Shown here piece after piece: positions 1 to 7,315 of a stretch of DNA of 10,750 nucleotides. Source of the stretch: Kapaibacterium sp038202665 (lineage in GTDB: Bacteria; Bacteroidota; Ignavibacteria; Kapaibacteriales; Kapaibacteriaceae); contig JBBRES010000079.1 of NCBI GenBank assembly GCA_038202665.1, positions 1 through 10,750 of the forward strand. The letters run 5' to 3'. Each line of letters opens with the position of its first letter. The first letter of the stretch is position 1. The position numbers were made by a program, and so were the translations under genes. Below the pieces are notes generated by a model. It was not told the DNA's origin. It worked only from the letters and a program-made list of their open reading frames with translations, and made no database searches.

Positions 1-1536
1 GTTGTGTTCAAGAACCTGGAGCCTGGCGACTTCATGTACATACGTGTTCGTGTGCGAGAAGCGCGGCGCGGTAGACTTGCACCGTACTTCTGGGATGCCT
101 TCGAGTTCAATGGTTACTATCCGCAAATGCATACGCGCTACTCCTTGCTTGTCCCCGCGGATAATACGTTCCAGTGGCAGAGCACGAATTGGAATGCAAC
201 GCCTCGCACGTCAACGAATGCCTTTGGCAAACTGTATGAGTGGTCGTCAAAGAACGAAGCGGCCATCGACTTCGAAGATGCAATGCCGAGCTATTCAGAG
301 ATAGGGAAAACCGTTCAAGTGTCGAGCATGTCTAAATGGTCCGACCTCGTGGATTGGTACTACGATGTGGCCCGCACAAAAACACGCACCTCCTACGAGA
401 TCAAAGAGATCGTCGACCAGATCTTGCCACCCGCCATTACCGACGAATCCAAGATTATCGAAGCCGTCTACAAGTACATCACCACCGACATCCGGTACAG
501 CAACGTGTCCTTCCGTCAGAGCGGCACAATACCGCAGAAGGCGCGCACAACCTTAGTAACACGAATCGGCGATTGTAAAGACGTTGCGACGTTGTGCATT
601 GCTATGCTTGCCGAACGTGGCATCTCTGCATATCACGTACTTGTGGAAACCAATACGTCGCTCTTGCGGAAAACGCCACTTCCGAGCATTCCCTTCGACC
701 ATGCCATTGTGTGCGTCGAAACCGCGCGAGGCAGACTCTTCCTCGATCTTACGGCGGCCAACGTTCCCATCGGTTCGGTGCCGTTCGGAGATATCGATGC
801 ATTCTGCTTGCTCATCAAGCCAGGTGAGAAGATGCCCTTCCGCCTTGACAGATCCTTCTTTACTCCGAACAACTCGCGTGTGAACACCAGTATCATGATG
901 CAGTCAGACAATTCCGCGTTGGTCTCACGCACGTTTACGCATACGGGTGCGCGCACGCAACTGTATCGGACGGCGTGGATTGGCAAGACGCGTAAGGAAA
1001 TGGAGAAGCAGATCGTGGAGTTGCTATCGGGAGACTATCCAGATGTAGAGCTCAGGGAGTTTGAGATCAAAGACCTCGACACTCTGTCGTCGTCGATTAC
1101 CTATTCCATGTCGTTCCACGTTCCACAATTCGCAACAGAGGCTGGAGACTTTAAGTTCTTCAAGATTCCGTGGTACGATGAGTACAGTCCAGTTTCCGCG
1201 CTTGCGTATGCAACGCGCGTCTATCCCATCGAAGCAACGATGTCGCACGACACCGTTGTCGAAAGCGTTGCGATTACCATTCCCGATGGATACGAACCTT
1301 CGTCGATTGTGCGATCATTGCAACGTGTGAATCCAGCAGCAGAGTATTCGTTCTCGACGAACGTCCAGCGTAACGCCATGAATATTGAGCGACATTCCGT
1401 GTTTAAGCGCAGCATTATTGAGCCGAAGGAGTATCTGGACTACAAGCAGTTTTACAACGACGTCGTAAAGGAAGATCGCCGATACATGCTGTTAATGCCA
1501 AAGGGAACCGTCGTACGATCGCCCAAGAAGAAGTAG
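1..1536 (+). CDS. DUF3857/transglutaminase-like superfamily protein, 5'-truncated by the window edge
   Basis: The frame is already open at base 1 and no start signal is visible, so the GTG at position 4 is probably internal; residues here are counted from it. The first residues (NLEPGDFMYIRVRVRE) resemble the middle of a DUF3857 domain, whose beginning would lie upstream. A transglutaminase-like core follows at about residues 140-260. It has the full Cys-His-Asp arrangement: Cys191 in GDCKDVATL, His233 in FDHAIV and Asp248 in LFLDLT. The C-terminal 250 residues are beta-rich, as expected for the DUF3858-type tail of these proteins. Family members are usually exported to the periplasm and are of unknown substrate; peptide-bond hydrolysis or transfer is possible given the intact triad. 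The next gene begins 1 base after the stop, suggesting co-transcription. The family call is firm; the biological role is not known. Confidence 0.85.
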   Translation, partial: VVFKNLEPGDFMYIRVRVREARRGRLAPYFWDAFEFNGYYPQMHTRYSLLVPADNTFQWQSTNWNATPRTSTNAFGKLYEWSSKNEAAIDFEDAMPSYSEIGKTVQVSSMSKWSDLVDWYYDVARTKTRTSYEIKEIVDQILPPAITDESKIIEAVYKYITTDIRYSNVSFRQSGTIPQKARTTLVTRIGDCKDVATLCIAMLAERGISAYHVLVETNTSLLRKTPLPSIPFDHAIVCVETARGRLFLDLTAANVPIGSVPFGDIDAFCLLIKPGEKMPFRLDRSFFTPNNSRVNTSIMMQSDNSALVSRTFTHTGARTQLYRTAWIGKTRKEMEKQIVELLSGDYPDVELREFEIKDLDTLSSSITYSMSFHVPQFATEAGDFKFFKIPWYDEYSPVSALAYATRVYPIEATMSHDTVVESVAITIPDGYEPSSIVRSLQRVNPAAEYSFSTNVQRNAMNIERHSVFKRSIIEPKEYLDYKQFYNDVVKEDRRYMLLMPKGTVVRSPKKK

Positions 1537-1537
1537 C

Positions 1538-2338
1538 ATGCCGCAGTTCCCACGTCGAGTTGTTTGTCTCACAGAAGAGACCACAGAGACCCTCTATGCC
1601 ATTGGCGCAGATCATCTGATCGTTGGCGTTAGTGGCTTTACTGTGCGGCCACAGCGCGCACGAAAAGAGAAACCAACCGTGTCGACGTATCTCGACGCAA
1701 AATTCGACAACATCATTGCGCTTCGTCCCGACGTGGTCTTTGCATGGTCGGATCTGCAAGCTGACATTTGTGCTGAGCTCATCCGTCGCGGAGTAGAAGT
1801 GGTATGCTTCAATCATCGTTCGATTGATGGAATCCTTTCGATGATCGTTAAGCTTGGCGCCTTTGTTGGCTATCACGACCAAGCGCATGCCTATGCTTTG
1901 GCACTTCGCGTACGAGTGGATGAAGCAGCTCGTGTTGGCTCCCTGCGCACATTCAAGCCTCGCGTCTACTTTGAGGAATGGTACGATCCAATCATCACGG
2001 GTATCTGTTGGGTGAGCGAGCTTATTGAAGTGTGTGGCGGAATTGATGTGTTCGCAGAGAACCGTCAGCACCAAGGCGCAAAGGAACGCATTGTTGCGGA
2101 TCCACTCGAGGTGGTGCGCCGAGATCCCGACGTGATGATTGCCTCGTGGTGTGGCAAAATGTTCAAGCCCGAGCGCGTACGTGCTCGTCAAGGATGGGAA
2201 TCGTTTCGTCCAACGGTGAACAACATGCTATTCGACATTCCATCACCCATCATCTTGCAACCAGGTCCGGCCGCTCTCACTGATGGCATCGATGCCATCA
2301 CCAACATCCTCTCTGTTGTTCCAGCGAGAACACCATGA
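1538..2338 (+). CDS. Helical-backbone metal receptor / BtuF-like substrate-binding protein lacking a signal peptide
   Basis: This 266-aa protein fits the COG0614 periplasmic-binding family (cobalamin, haem and siderophore receptors of ABC importers). The N-terminal motif RRVVCLTEETTETLYAIGA corresponds to the usual RIVSL-P-TE-L-ALG opening, followed by VVGV-like IVGVSGF and the LRPDVVFAW segment of the first lobe. A long helix links the lobes (about residues 105-135), and the second lobe carries the PDVMIASWCG segment. The opening motif starts only about seven residues after the ATG, so there is no room for a signal peptide or lipobox; the protein should be cytoplasmic unless the start is wrong. 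It lies 1 base after the transglutaminase-like gene and its stop overlaps the thiamine kinase start (ATGA). No permease or ATPase gene is nearby. The ligand cannot be told from sequence; cobalamin is only the best-known case. Confidence 0.8.
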   Translation: MPQFPRRVVCLTEETTETLYAIGADHLIVGVSGFTVRPQRARKEKPTVSTYLDAKFDNIIALRPDVVFAWSDLQADICAELIRRGVEVVCFNHRSIDGILSMIVKLGAFVGYHDQAHAYALALRVRVDEAARVGSLRTFKPRVYFEEWYDPIITGICWVSELIEVCGGIDVFAENRQHQGAKERIVADPLEVVRRDPDVMIASWCGKMFKPERVRARQGWESFRPTVNNMLFDIPSPIILQPGPAALTDGIDAITNILSVVPARTP

Positions 2339-3000
2339 ACACGTTGCGATTCTCCGCATCGTTCGATGCCGTCATTTGTTTGAATGGTTCGATTCCGCCT
2401 GAGGATCTCTTCGAGCAATTCGCAGAGTTACCGTTGATCGCGGCAGATGGCGCGGCCACAACGCTCGTAGCCAATGGAGTTGTTCCCGAGTTTATCGTGG
2501 GCGATCTTGATAGCGTGGATGCCGATACACTCCGTCGTATCGAAGGTCTTTCCGAAGTGATTGTAGAGCCAGATCAGGACACGAACGACTTCGAGAAAAC
2601 TCTTCGCTTTGCCGAAGGACAGCTCTGGAAACGGCTTCTGATTGTAGGGATCCACGGTGGCGACCTCGAGCATACGCTCAATAATTGGAGCGTCATGATG
2701 CGCTACGGGAAGTCGCTCTCCCTTACCGCCCTCGACCGCGCTCGCTACGCCCTTCCACTCTACACTTCAACGCAGTTCTCGGCATCCGAGAGCGAGTTAC
2801 TGTCGCTCATTCCGCAGCCTCATGCCCAACTCACCACAGTGGGGCTGCAGTGGCCTCTTGTGAACGAAGCACTGTCTCTGGGAGGGCGGGAAGGGGCAAG
2901 GAACAGGGCTTCCTCGGACGTGGTGCAGATCACCGTTCACGACGGCTCTCTGTTGTTCTTCTGCGATGCACGACTTCCCTTTGCGCCTGAGTTCGACTGA
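2335..3000 (+). CDS. thiN: Thiamine pyrophosphokinase (thiamine diphosphokinase)
   Basis: The 221-aa product should transfer pyrophosphate from ATP to thiamine, giving thiamine diphosphate in the cytoplasm. Length and domain order match the family: an N-terminal catalytic domain (about residues 10-135) and a C-terminal thiamine-binding beta domain (about 145-218). Visible motifs are AADGAA, GDLDS (residues 56-60, metal/nucleotide binding), DQDTNDFEK (80-88) and, in the second domain, the TVGLQWPL segment followed by a Gly-rich stretch before VVQITVHDG. The usual GGRxDHxxxN motif reads GGDLEHTLNN (108-117), with Arg changed to Asp and Asp to Glu, which may affect activity. The ATG at 2335 overlaps the upstream stop by 4 bases, indicating translational coupling with the metal-receptor gene. 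The symbol follows the Bacillus ThiN family; the family assignment is solid. Confidence 0.9.
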   Translation: MNTLRFSASFDAVICLNGSIPPEDLFEQFAELPLIAADGAATTLVANGVVPEFIVGDLDSVDADTLRRIEGLSEVIVEPDQDTNDFEKTLRFAEGQLWKRLLIVGIHGGDLEHTLNNWSVMMRYGKSLSLTALDRARYALPLYTSTQFSASESELLSLIPQPHAQLTTVGLQWPLVNEALSLGGREGARNRASSDVVQITVHDGSLLFFCDARLPFAPEFD

Positions 3001-3014
3001 TTCTCCTATATTCG
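2980..3014 (+). promoter_or_regulatory. Possible Bacteroidota-type promoter for the esterase gene
   Basis: TATATTCG at 3007-3014 matches the Bacteroidota -7 box TAnnTTTG at all but one position. A TTTG lies upstream at 2980-2983, but the 23-base spacing is slightly longer than the usual 19-21. The box is 25 bases before the ATG at 3039, with GGAG (3030-3033) between them as a good ribosome-binding site. The site straddles the end of the thiamine kinase gene. Pattern match only. Confidence 0.35.
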
Positions 3015-3038
3015 AGGCCCAATACCCACGGAGAACAC

Positions 3039-3770
3039 ATGCGCAGAGAGATTACTGAATGGTGGAGCCCCAACCTCAACAAGAACATGGAGATCGTTGC
3101 GTACGGTCACATGGGGCCGGCTCTTTTACTCTTTCCCAGTGCTGCTGCAGACTTCCTTGAGTATGAGCGCTTTCATTTGATCGACTCTATCAAGGATCAG
3201 ATCAACGAGGGCAAGTTCAAAGTGTTTTCGATCAACAGCATCAATAGTGAAAGCTGGTTGAACGACACGATGAGCGGTCGTGATAAGTCGATCCGACATC
3301 AGCAATACAACCAATACATCGTGGAAGAAGTGGTACCGCACATCTATCGCAACTGCGATGGACCCGTACCTATCTATACGAGCGGTGTATCGCTCGGTGC
3401 TTTGCATGCTGCGAATACATTCTTCCGTCGGCCCGACATTTTTGATGGCGTGATTGCCATGAGTGGCATTTACGATCTGAAGTCGTACTCAAAGGGCCAC
3501 TTCGACGAAGACTGTTATTTCAACAGTCCAATGGACTACTTGCCAAACCTCAACGAGCAGTATTGGTTGAACCTCCTCCGTGTAAAGCATCACGTCTACT
3601 TTGTTTCGGGACGCGGCAACTACGAAGACCCCGAAGCATCACTCGCCATTGGTCGGGTTCTCTCTGCAAAGGGCATACCACACGAAGTAGACCTGTGGGG
3701 ATATGAGTGGACGCACGATTGGCCAACGTGGCGAGCCATGCTTCCCCACTACCTTGCATCAAGATTCTGA
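3039..3770 (+). CDS. Alpha/beta-hydrolase esterase family protein (esterase D / COG4947-like)
   Basis: A 243-aa cytoplasmic-looking protein without signal peptide. It begins with REITEWWSPNLNKNMEIVAYG, the start typical of this esterase group, then an LLLFPSAAADFLEYE strand-loop near the expected oxyanion region. The nucleophile elbow is GVSLG with Ser118; His226 in EWTHDWPTW is the likely catalytic histidine, and Asp197 in the VSGRGNYEDPEAS segment (about residues 188-200) is the likely acid. The complete triad suggests an active carboxylesterase or acyl hydrolase; the substrate is unknown. The start is supported by GGAG 5 bases upstream of the ATG. The gene is 38 bases after the thiamine kinase gene and probably has its own promoter. 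Its last 22 bases overlap the end of the convergent four-helix-bundle gene. Confidence 0.85.
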   Translation: MRREITEWWSPNLNKNMEIVAYGHMGPALLLFPSAAADFLEYERFHLIDSIKDQINEGKFKVFSINSINSESWLNDTMSGRDKSIRHQQYNQYIVEEVVPHIYRNCDGPVPIYTSGVSLGALHAANTFFRRPDIFDGVIAMSGIYDLKSYSKGHFDEDCYFNSPMDYLPNLNEQYWLNLLRVKHHVYFVSGRGNYEDPEASLAIGRVLSAKGIPHEVDLWGYEWTHDWPTWRAMLPHYLASRF

Positions 3771-4123
3771 GCTTCTGTTGCGTTCTTCGCCGTGCGAATA
3801 CATGCAAGCACAATGCGATGCGCCTCTTCTGCGGCATCGTGTAATTCCGTAGCATCTTCAGGCGCAATCTCGTCGAGATCGTCTAACAACCGTAGCCAAT
3901 ATTTCGCATCGCGAATGTTGGAGTCTGCCATGCGCAACTGCGTCAAGAATTCAGCTCGTGTGCTAGCACCGGTTGCTTGTTCGATTCGTGCTCCGGATGC
4001 GAGACACGAACGAATGAATGCGTCGTCGATGTCGCGAGGCGCACCCAGCGCCGCACGCAGCCTACCCCAGCGTGCTGCTACCACGGCAAAGGCATAGGTC
4101 TTTTGAATGAGTGGAGTGTCCAT
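3749..4123 (-). CDS. Four-helix-bundle protein (23S rRNA intervening-sequence / bAvd-like family)
   Basis: The 124-aa protein starting at the ATG read from 4123 opens with MDTPLIQKTYAFA, closely matching the usual beginning of this family, so the longer reading from 4183 is rejected. Other family marks are SCLASGARIEQATGA (helix 2, normally RSGTSIGANxEEA), the FLTQLRMADSNIRDAKYWLRLL stretch (helix 3) and a last amphipathic helix ending near residue 118. The family was first seen in insertions within 23S rRNA genes and is structurally related to the Avd accessory protein of diversity-generating retroelements; most free-standing copies have no assigned function. Here there is no rRNA gene, reverse transcriptase or variable/template repeat nearby. 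Its 3' end overlaps the esterase gene by 22 bases on the opposite strand. No clear ribosome-binding site is visible. Confidence 0.8.
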   Translation of the reverse strand: MDTPLIQKTYAFAVVAARWGRLRAALGAPRDIDDAFIRSCLASGARIEQATGASTRAEFLTQLRMADSNIRDAKYWLRLLDDLDEIAPEDATELHDAAEEAHRIVLACIRTAKNATEAQNLDAR

Positions 4124-4225
4124 ACGTGCACGGGACATGCAGCGGGTGGAACGTGACCGAGCGCCTATGGGGATTTGCAACAATCATCAAGAATCGGCTC
4201 AGCACGCACGTCCCAACGTTGATAG

Positions 4226-4256
4226 TGTGTAGTTTGAGCTTCACACATTGTGTAGT
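4226..4256. repeat. Direct repeat TGTGTAGT in the divergent intergenic region
   Basis: TGTGTAGT occurs at 4226-4233 and again at 4249-4256, 23 bases apart start to start, about two DNA-helix turns. ACACA at 4243-4247 between them is complementary to the TGTGT of the first copy. The pair sits just upstream of the DUF1800 gene, in the spacer shared with the divergent four-helix-bundle gene. It could be an operator, but the copies are short and chance is possible. I saw no convincing promoter box elsewhere in 4124-4291. Confidence 0.3.
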
Positions 4257-4282
4257 GTTGGGTGTCGTTGTGCGTTTTACGT

Positions 4283-4286
4283 GAGG
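4283..4286 (+). promoter_or_regulatory. Candidate ribosome-binding site GAGG for the DUF1800 gene
   Basis: GAGG lies 5 bases before the GTG at 4292 and is the best Shine-Dalgarno match ahead of any possible start of this gene. It favours 4292 over the outer GTG at 4262. Other possible starts are TTG at 4268 and GTG at 4301. Shine-Dalgarno use is weak in this lineage, so the choice remains open. Confidence 0.4.
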
Positions 4287-4291
4287 TAGTT

Positions 4292-5797
4292 GTGCTTGAA
4301 GTGTATGATGACGTTCGATTAGGTCCGTGGTCGCGGCATCATGCCGCACATCTGCTTCGTAGAATGACTGTGGGTCCAACTCCTTTCGAGATTAGCCGAG
4401 CAGTGGAGGAGGGGCGCGAGGCAACCGTCGAGCGAATACTGACGCCTTGGACCGTGCCTACGGAGAAGGTCTCGAGCATGATAAGCGATATCGTTCTGGC
4501 AGAATTGCAGCCAATCGATACGCTTGAATACTATAACTTTTTTGTGCGTAAGGATCGGCGTTACATCGAGCTCGTTCAGTGGTGGGCTTCCGTGATCGTA
4601 CGTAGTCCACTTTCGGCACAAGAGCGAATGACGTTGTGGTGGCACATGTGTCTTCCATCGTCTTTGAACGGGGCCCACTTTGCAGAGAACATCTTTGATC
4701 AAAACATGAGCATGCGTCGGCATGGCCTTGGCAGCATTCCTACACTTGTCGATGAAGTAATCCATGGCATGGCCATGCAGATTTACTTGAGTGGCACGGA
4801 GAATGTATGGCAGCCGACGAATGAAGGTGTGAACGAGAATCTCGCACGGGAGATGATGGAGATATTTCTGTTAGGTCGTACGGATGCACAAGGATTGCCG
4901 AGTTATTCGCAAGAGGACGTGTCCGAGATTGCACGGTCATTGTCCGGCTGGCGCATTGCTGAGGTGCATGTAGCTGGGTCGACAGGGACCGACTATTTGT
5001 ACCGGATGCGTGAGCTGGTATTCAGTGTAGACCATTGGGATCCGCGGCCGAAAACTGTCTTCGGACAAACTGGTACGTTTCGAAGCAAGGAGATTCTGGA
5101 TTTGCTCTTCACCGAGAAGCGCTCGGCAATAGCGAGACACATCTGTAGCCGATGGTATTCATCGTTCATCAACGAGACCGTTGAAGAACAGGCTATAGAG
5201 GGCATGACCGAACTACTGCTCGATGTGAACATGGACATGACGTCGTGGTTGCGCGTTGTACTCAACTCTTCACACTTCTTCGAGTCCCGTCATCGCATGC
5301 GCATCGCTACTCCCCCAATGGTCTCATTCCTTGCCCAGTTGCGGTATGCGGATGTTGGGTATGTACCAGACTTTGACGACTACGACAATGGTGTGCAGGA
5401 CGACCTCTATTCGCGGCTACGAAGTATCAATCAGTGTATGTACTATCCGCCCAACGTTTCTGGGTGGCCGGATACAACGGACTATGTTGCAGGTACGGAA
5501 ATCGCATGGCGACTTGAAATGCATATGCGACTATGGTCGGGAACAATGACATTCAAGAATTACAATGGAGGCCGTCAGGTGTATCCAATTGTTATCAATT
5601 CCTTCTTGAAGTCCTATGGAATGCCCGCCACCATTCGACAGTTGGCAGAAATGGTGTTGTGCGACCTTGCTGGAATCGAGGCAGACGCGAAAGATCTGGC
5701 TCGTCGGCTCTGTCCGGTTGATAGACCCTGTGATAACACAAGTGTACGTGGCCTCATGAAAACAATTACAACTTCTCCACGAATCCTGTTTCATTGA
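4292..5797 (+). CDS. DUF1800 domain-containing protein
   Basis: About 501 aa, recognised as DUF1800 by several family motifs: AAHLLRRMTVGPTP at residues 18-31 (usually AAHLLxRxxFGPxP), NENLAREMMEIFLLGR from residue 181, YSQEDVSEIARSLSGWR just after it, HWDPRPKTVFGQTGTF, and PPNVSGWP at 386-393. Function is unknown; family genes commonly lie next to DUF1501 genes, as here (3-base gap), so the products probably act together. The first in-frame ATG falls inside the conserved N-terminal motif, so a GTG start is required; 4292 was chosen for its GAGG, with 4262 as the outer limit (an in-frame stop is at 4253). No signal peptide is evident, unlike the partner. The family's WHNHF motif reads WWHMCL (His118, Cys120), losing the second histidine. 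Confidence 0.85.
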   Translation: MLEVYDDVRLGPWSRHHAAHLLRRMTVGPTPFEISRAVEEGREATVERILTPWTVPTEKVSSMISDIVLAELQPIDTLEYYNFFVRKDRRYIELVQWWASVIVRSPLSAQERMTLWWHMCLPSSLNGAHFAENIFDQNMSMRRHGLGSIPTLVDEVIHGMAMQIYLSGTENVWQPTNEGVNENLAREMMEIFLLGRTDAQGLPSYSQEDVSEIARSLSGWRIAEVHVAGSTGTDYLYRMRELVFSVDHWDPRPKTVFGQTGTFRSKEILDLLFTEKRSAIARHICSRWYSSFINETVEEQAIEGMTELLLDVNMDMTSWLRVVLNSSHFFESRHRMRIATPPMVSFLAQLRYADVGYVPDFDDYDNGVQDDLYSRLRSINQCMYYPPNVSGWPDTTDYVAGTEIAWRLEMHMRLWSGTMTFKNYNGGRQVYPIVINSFLKSYGMPATIRQLAEMVLCDLAGIEADAKDLARRLCPVDRPCDNTSVRGLMKTITTSPRILFH

Positions 5798-5800
5798 TCT

Positions 5801-7315
5801 ATGCAACGACGCTCCTTCATCTCTTCTGCGATGCGTGCTGGTGTGGTACTGCCCTTTATGACCACAGACAGTATGCGTGCCTTCGCCTATCCGACGGATC
5901 AGCTCGGACACCTGTCCGCAACAGATCAAGAGGGCGAGCGGATCTTAGTTCTCCTTCGAATGTTCGGTGGCAATGATGGACTGAACAGCATCATTCCAAT
6001 TCATGATGATGAGTACTATCGAATTCGTCGGGATCAATCCGCCCTCAACATGTCGATTGCTCGTGAGGCTGTGCTTCCTATCGAAGGTGCTCTCGGTTTT
6101 GGAATGCACCCTTCAATGTATCGCTTGCACGAGTTGTACAATGAGGGTCACGTTGCAATCGTACAAGGCGTTGGATATCCCAACATGGATCTATCGCACT
6201 TCCGTGGAACCGATATCTGGCTAGCCGCCAGCGATTCTGACGTGTATCTCCAATCCGGATGGCTTGGTCGCATGTTCGATGTCTCAAGTCCAATTGATAA
6301 CGGCATTCCGTATGCGATCGAGTTTGGCGACAACATGAGTCGCGTTCTCAAAGGTCAGCATCAGGCTCACGCACATCATTACCATGCAACGCATCGCTTC
6401 ACTGGATCAGAAGATATTGGAAGTCTCAATGACGGTCTTGCGATGGCAGATGAATTCGAATCGCGCATGTTACGGTCGCAACGAACAGGCCGTACGATAG
6501 ACGATGCTCTCAGACGCGTCGGCAATCACACGCGCACGTATTCAGAGGAATCTCCATTGGCGGATGCGTTGAAGATCACGTCACGCCTTATTCGAGCTGG
6601 ACTTCCAACACAGGTGTACGTGATCCACGCAGGACAGTTCGACACACACCACCGGCAGCTAGAAGTTCATGCTCAACAACTCGATGAGCTGTTCTCCAAC
6701 GTTCACTCACTTTTCCGAGAACTAGAAGATTCTGGTGATGCTGATCGCGTATGCATCATGCCGATCAGCGAGTTTGGCAGACGGGTGGAGCCCACACAGT
6801 CGGGTACTGATCACGGTACAGCGGCGCCAGTCTTTGTAATTGGTAAGCACGTCAACGGTGGGATGTACGGCGACGCACCATCGATCTCCGATGTTGACGT
6901 GAATGGCAATCTGAAATGGACCACCGACTTCCGGCAGATTTACTCGACGATCATGCGTCAGTGGTTCTCTATGGAGCCATCTAGCATTGATACAGGTGTT
7001 CTCACACGAATGTTTGCACCGCTTCCACTTTTCGCAAGAAGCGAGATACTTTCATCGGCTATCACATTGGCTCCTATTCCAGCGCGAACGACGCTCGACG
7101 TCATTGCTCATCGCGATCACTCTACACGTTCGCAGTTTGTGATATCTGATCTCCATGGTCGCGCGCTCCAATCTGGAACGCTCGATCTTATGCAACGATC
7201 CACAATCACTCTACCTGCCCTCGCTTCCGGCGTCTACGTTATCAGCATCACCGAAGTGCTTGCAGACGGGTCGGCGTCGGTACATCGTCAAGCATTCCCA
7301 GTAGAGCAACTCTAA
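5801..7315 (+). CDS. DUF1501 domain-containing protein with Tat-like signal and T9SS C-terminal sorting domain
   Basis: A 504-aa exported protein. It starts with MQRRSFISSAMRAG, a twin-arginine-like signal, and has a plausible signal-peptidase site after AFA (residue 29). DUF1501, placed in the alkaline phosphatase-like clan, spans about residues 45-410, with GGNDGLN (56-62), NMDLSHFRGTDIW, FDTHH (D281, H283) and SEFGRR followed by GTDHG (335-339); Asp and His of these motifs are the likely metal ligands. The last 80 residues form a type IX (Por) sorting domain: APIPARTTLDV (matching PNPAxxxLxV), ISDLHGRALQSG and LPALASGVYVISI. The protein is therefore predicted to cross the outer membrane and stay attached or be released. 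The ATG is 3 bases after the DUF1800 stop, without a Shine-Dalgarno sequence, so coupling to DUF1800 is likely. The substrate is unknown. Confidence 0.9.
   Translation: MQRRSFISSAMRAGVVLPFMTTDSMRAFAYPTDQLGHLSATDQEGERILVLLRMFGGNDGLNSIIPIHDDEYYRIRRDQSALNMSIAREAVLPIEGALGFGMHPSMYRLHELYNEGHVAIVQGVGYPNMDLSHFRGTDIWLAASDSDVYLQSGWLGRMFDVSSPIDNGIPYAIEFGDNMSRVLKGQHQAHAHHYHATHRFTGSEDIGSLNDGLAMADEFESRMLRSQRTGRTIDDALRRVGNHTRTYSEESPLADALKITSRLIRAGLPTQVYVIHAGQFDTHHRQLEVHAQQLDELFSNVHSLFRELEDSGDADRVCIMPISEFGRRVEPTQSGTDHGTAAPVFVIGKHVNGGMYGDAPSISDVDVNGNLKWTTDFRQIYSTIMRQWFSMEPSSIDTGVLTRMFAPLPLFARSEILSSAITLAPIPARTTLDVIAHRDHSTRSQFVISDLHGRALQSGTLDLMQRSTITLPALASGVYVISITEVLADGSASVHRQAFPVEQL

Noticed and set aside
4..6. 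GTG as the start of the first gene
   Set aside because: It falls inside a DUF3857-like segment and would leave the protein without signal peptide or the first part of that domain.
1415..2191. Long 258-codon open frame on the minus strand
   Set aside because: It lies wholly opposite the well-supported metal-receptor gene, has no recognisable motifs and a composition rich in Cys and His typical of antisense frames.
3749..4123. Diversity-generating retroelement based on the Avd-like fold
   Set aside because: No reverse transcriptase and no template/variable repeat pair is present in the window.
4124..4183. Upstream extension of the four-helix-bundle gene to the ATG read from 4183
   Set aside because: The added residues are Arg/Ser-rich and unlike the family, whereas the ATG read from 4123 gives the typical MDTPLIQKTY start.
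4319..4765. 148-codon open frame opposite the DUF1800 gene
   Set aside because: Antisense to conserved DUF1800 motifs; no start context or motifs of its own.
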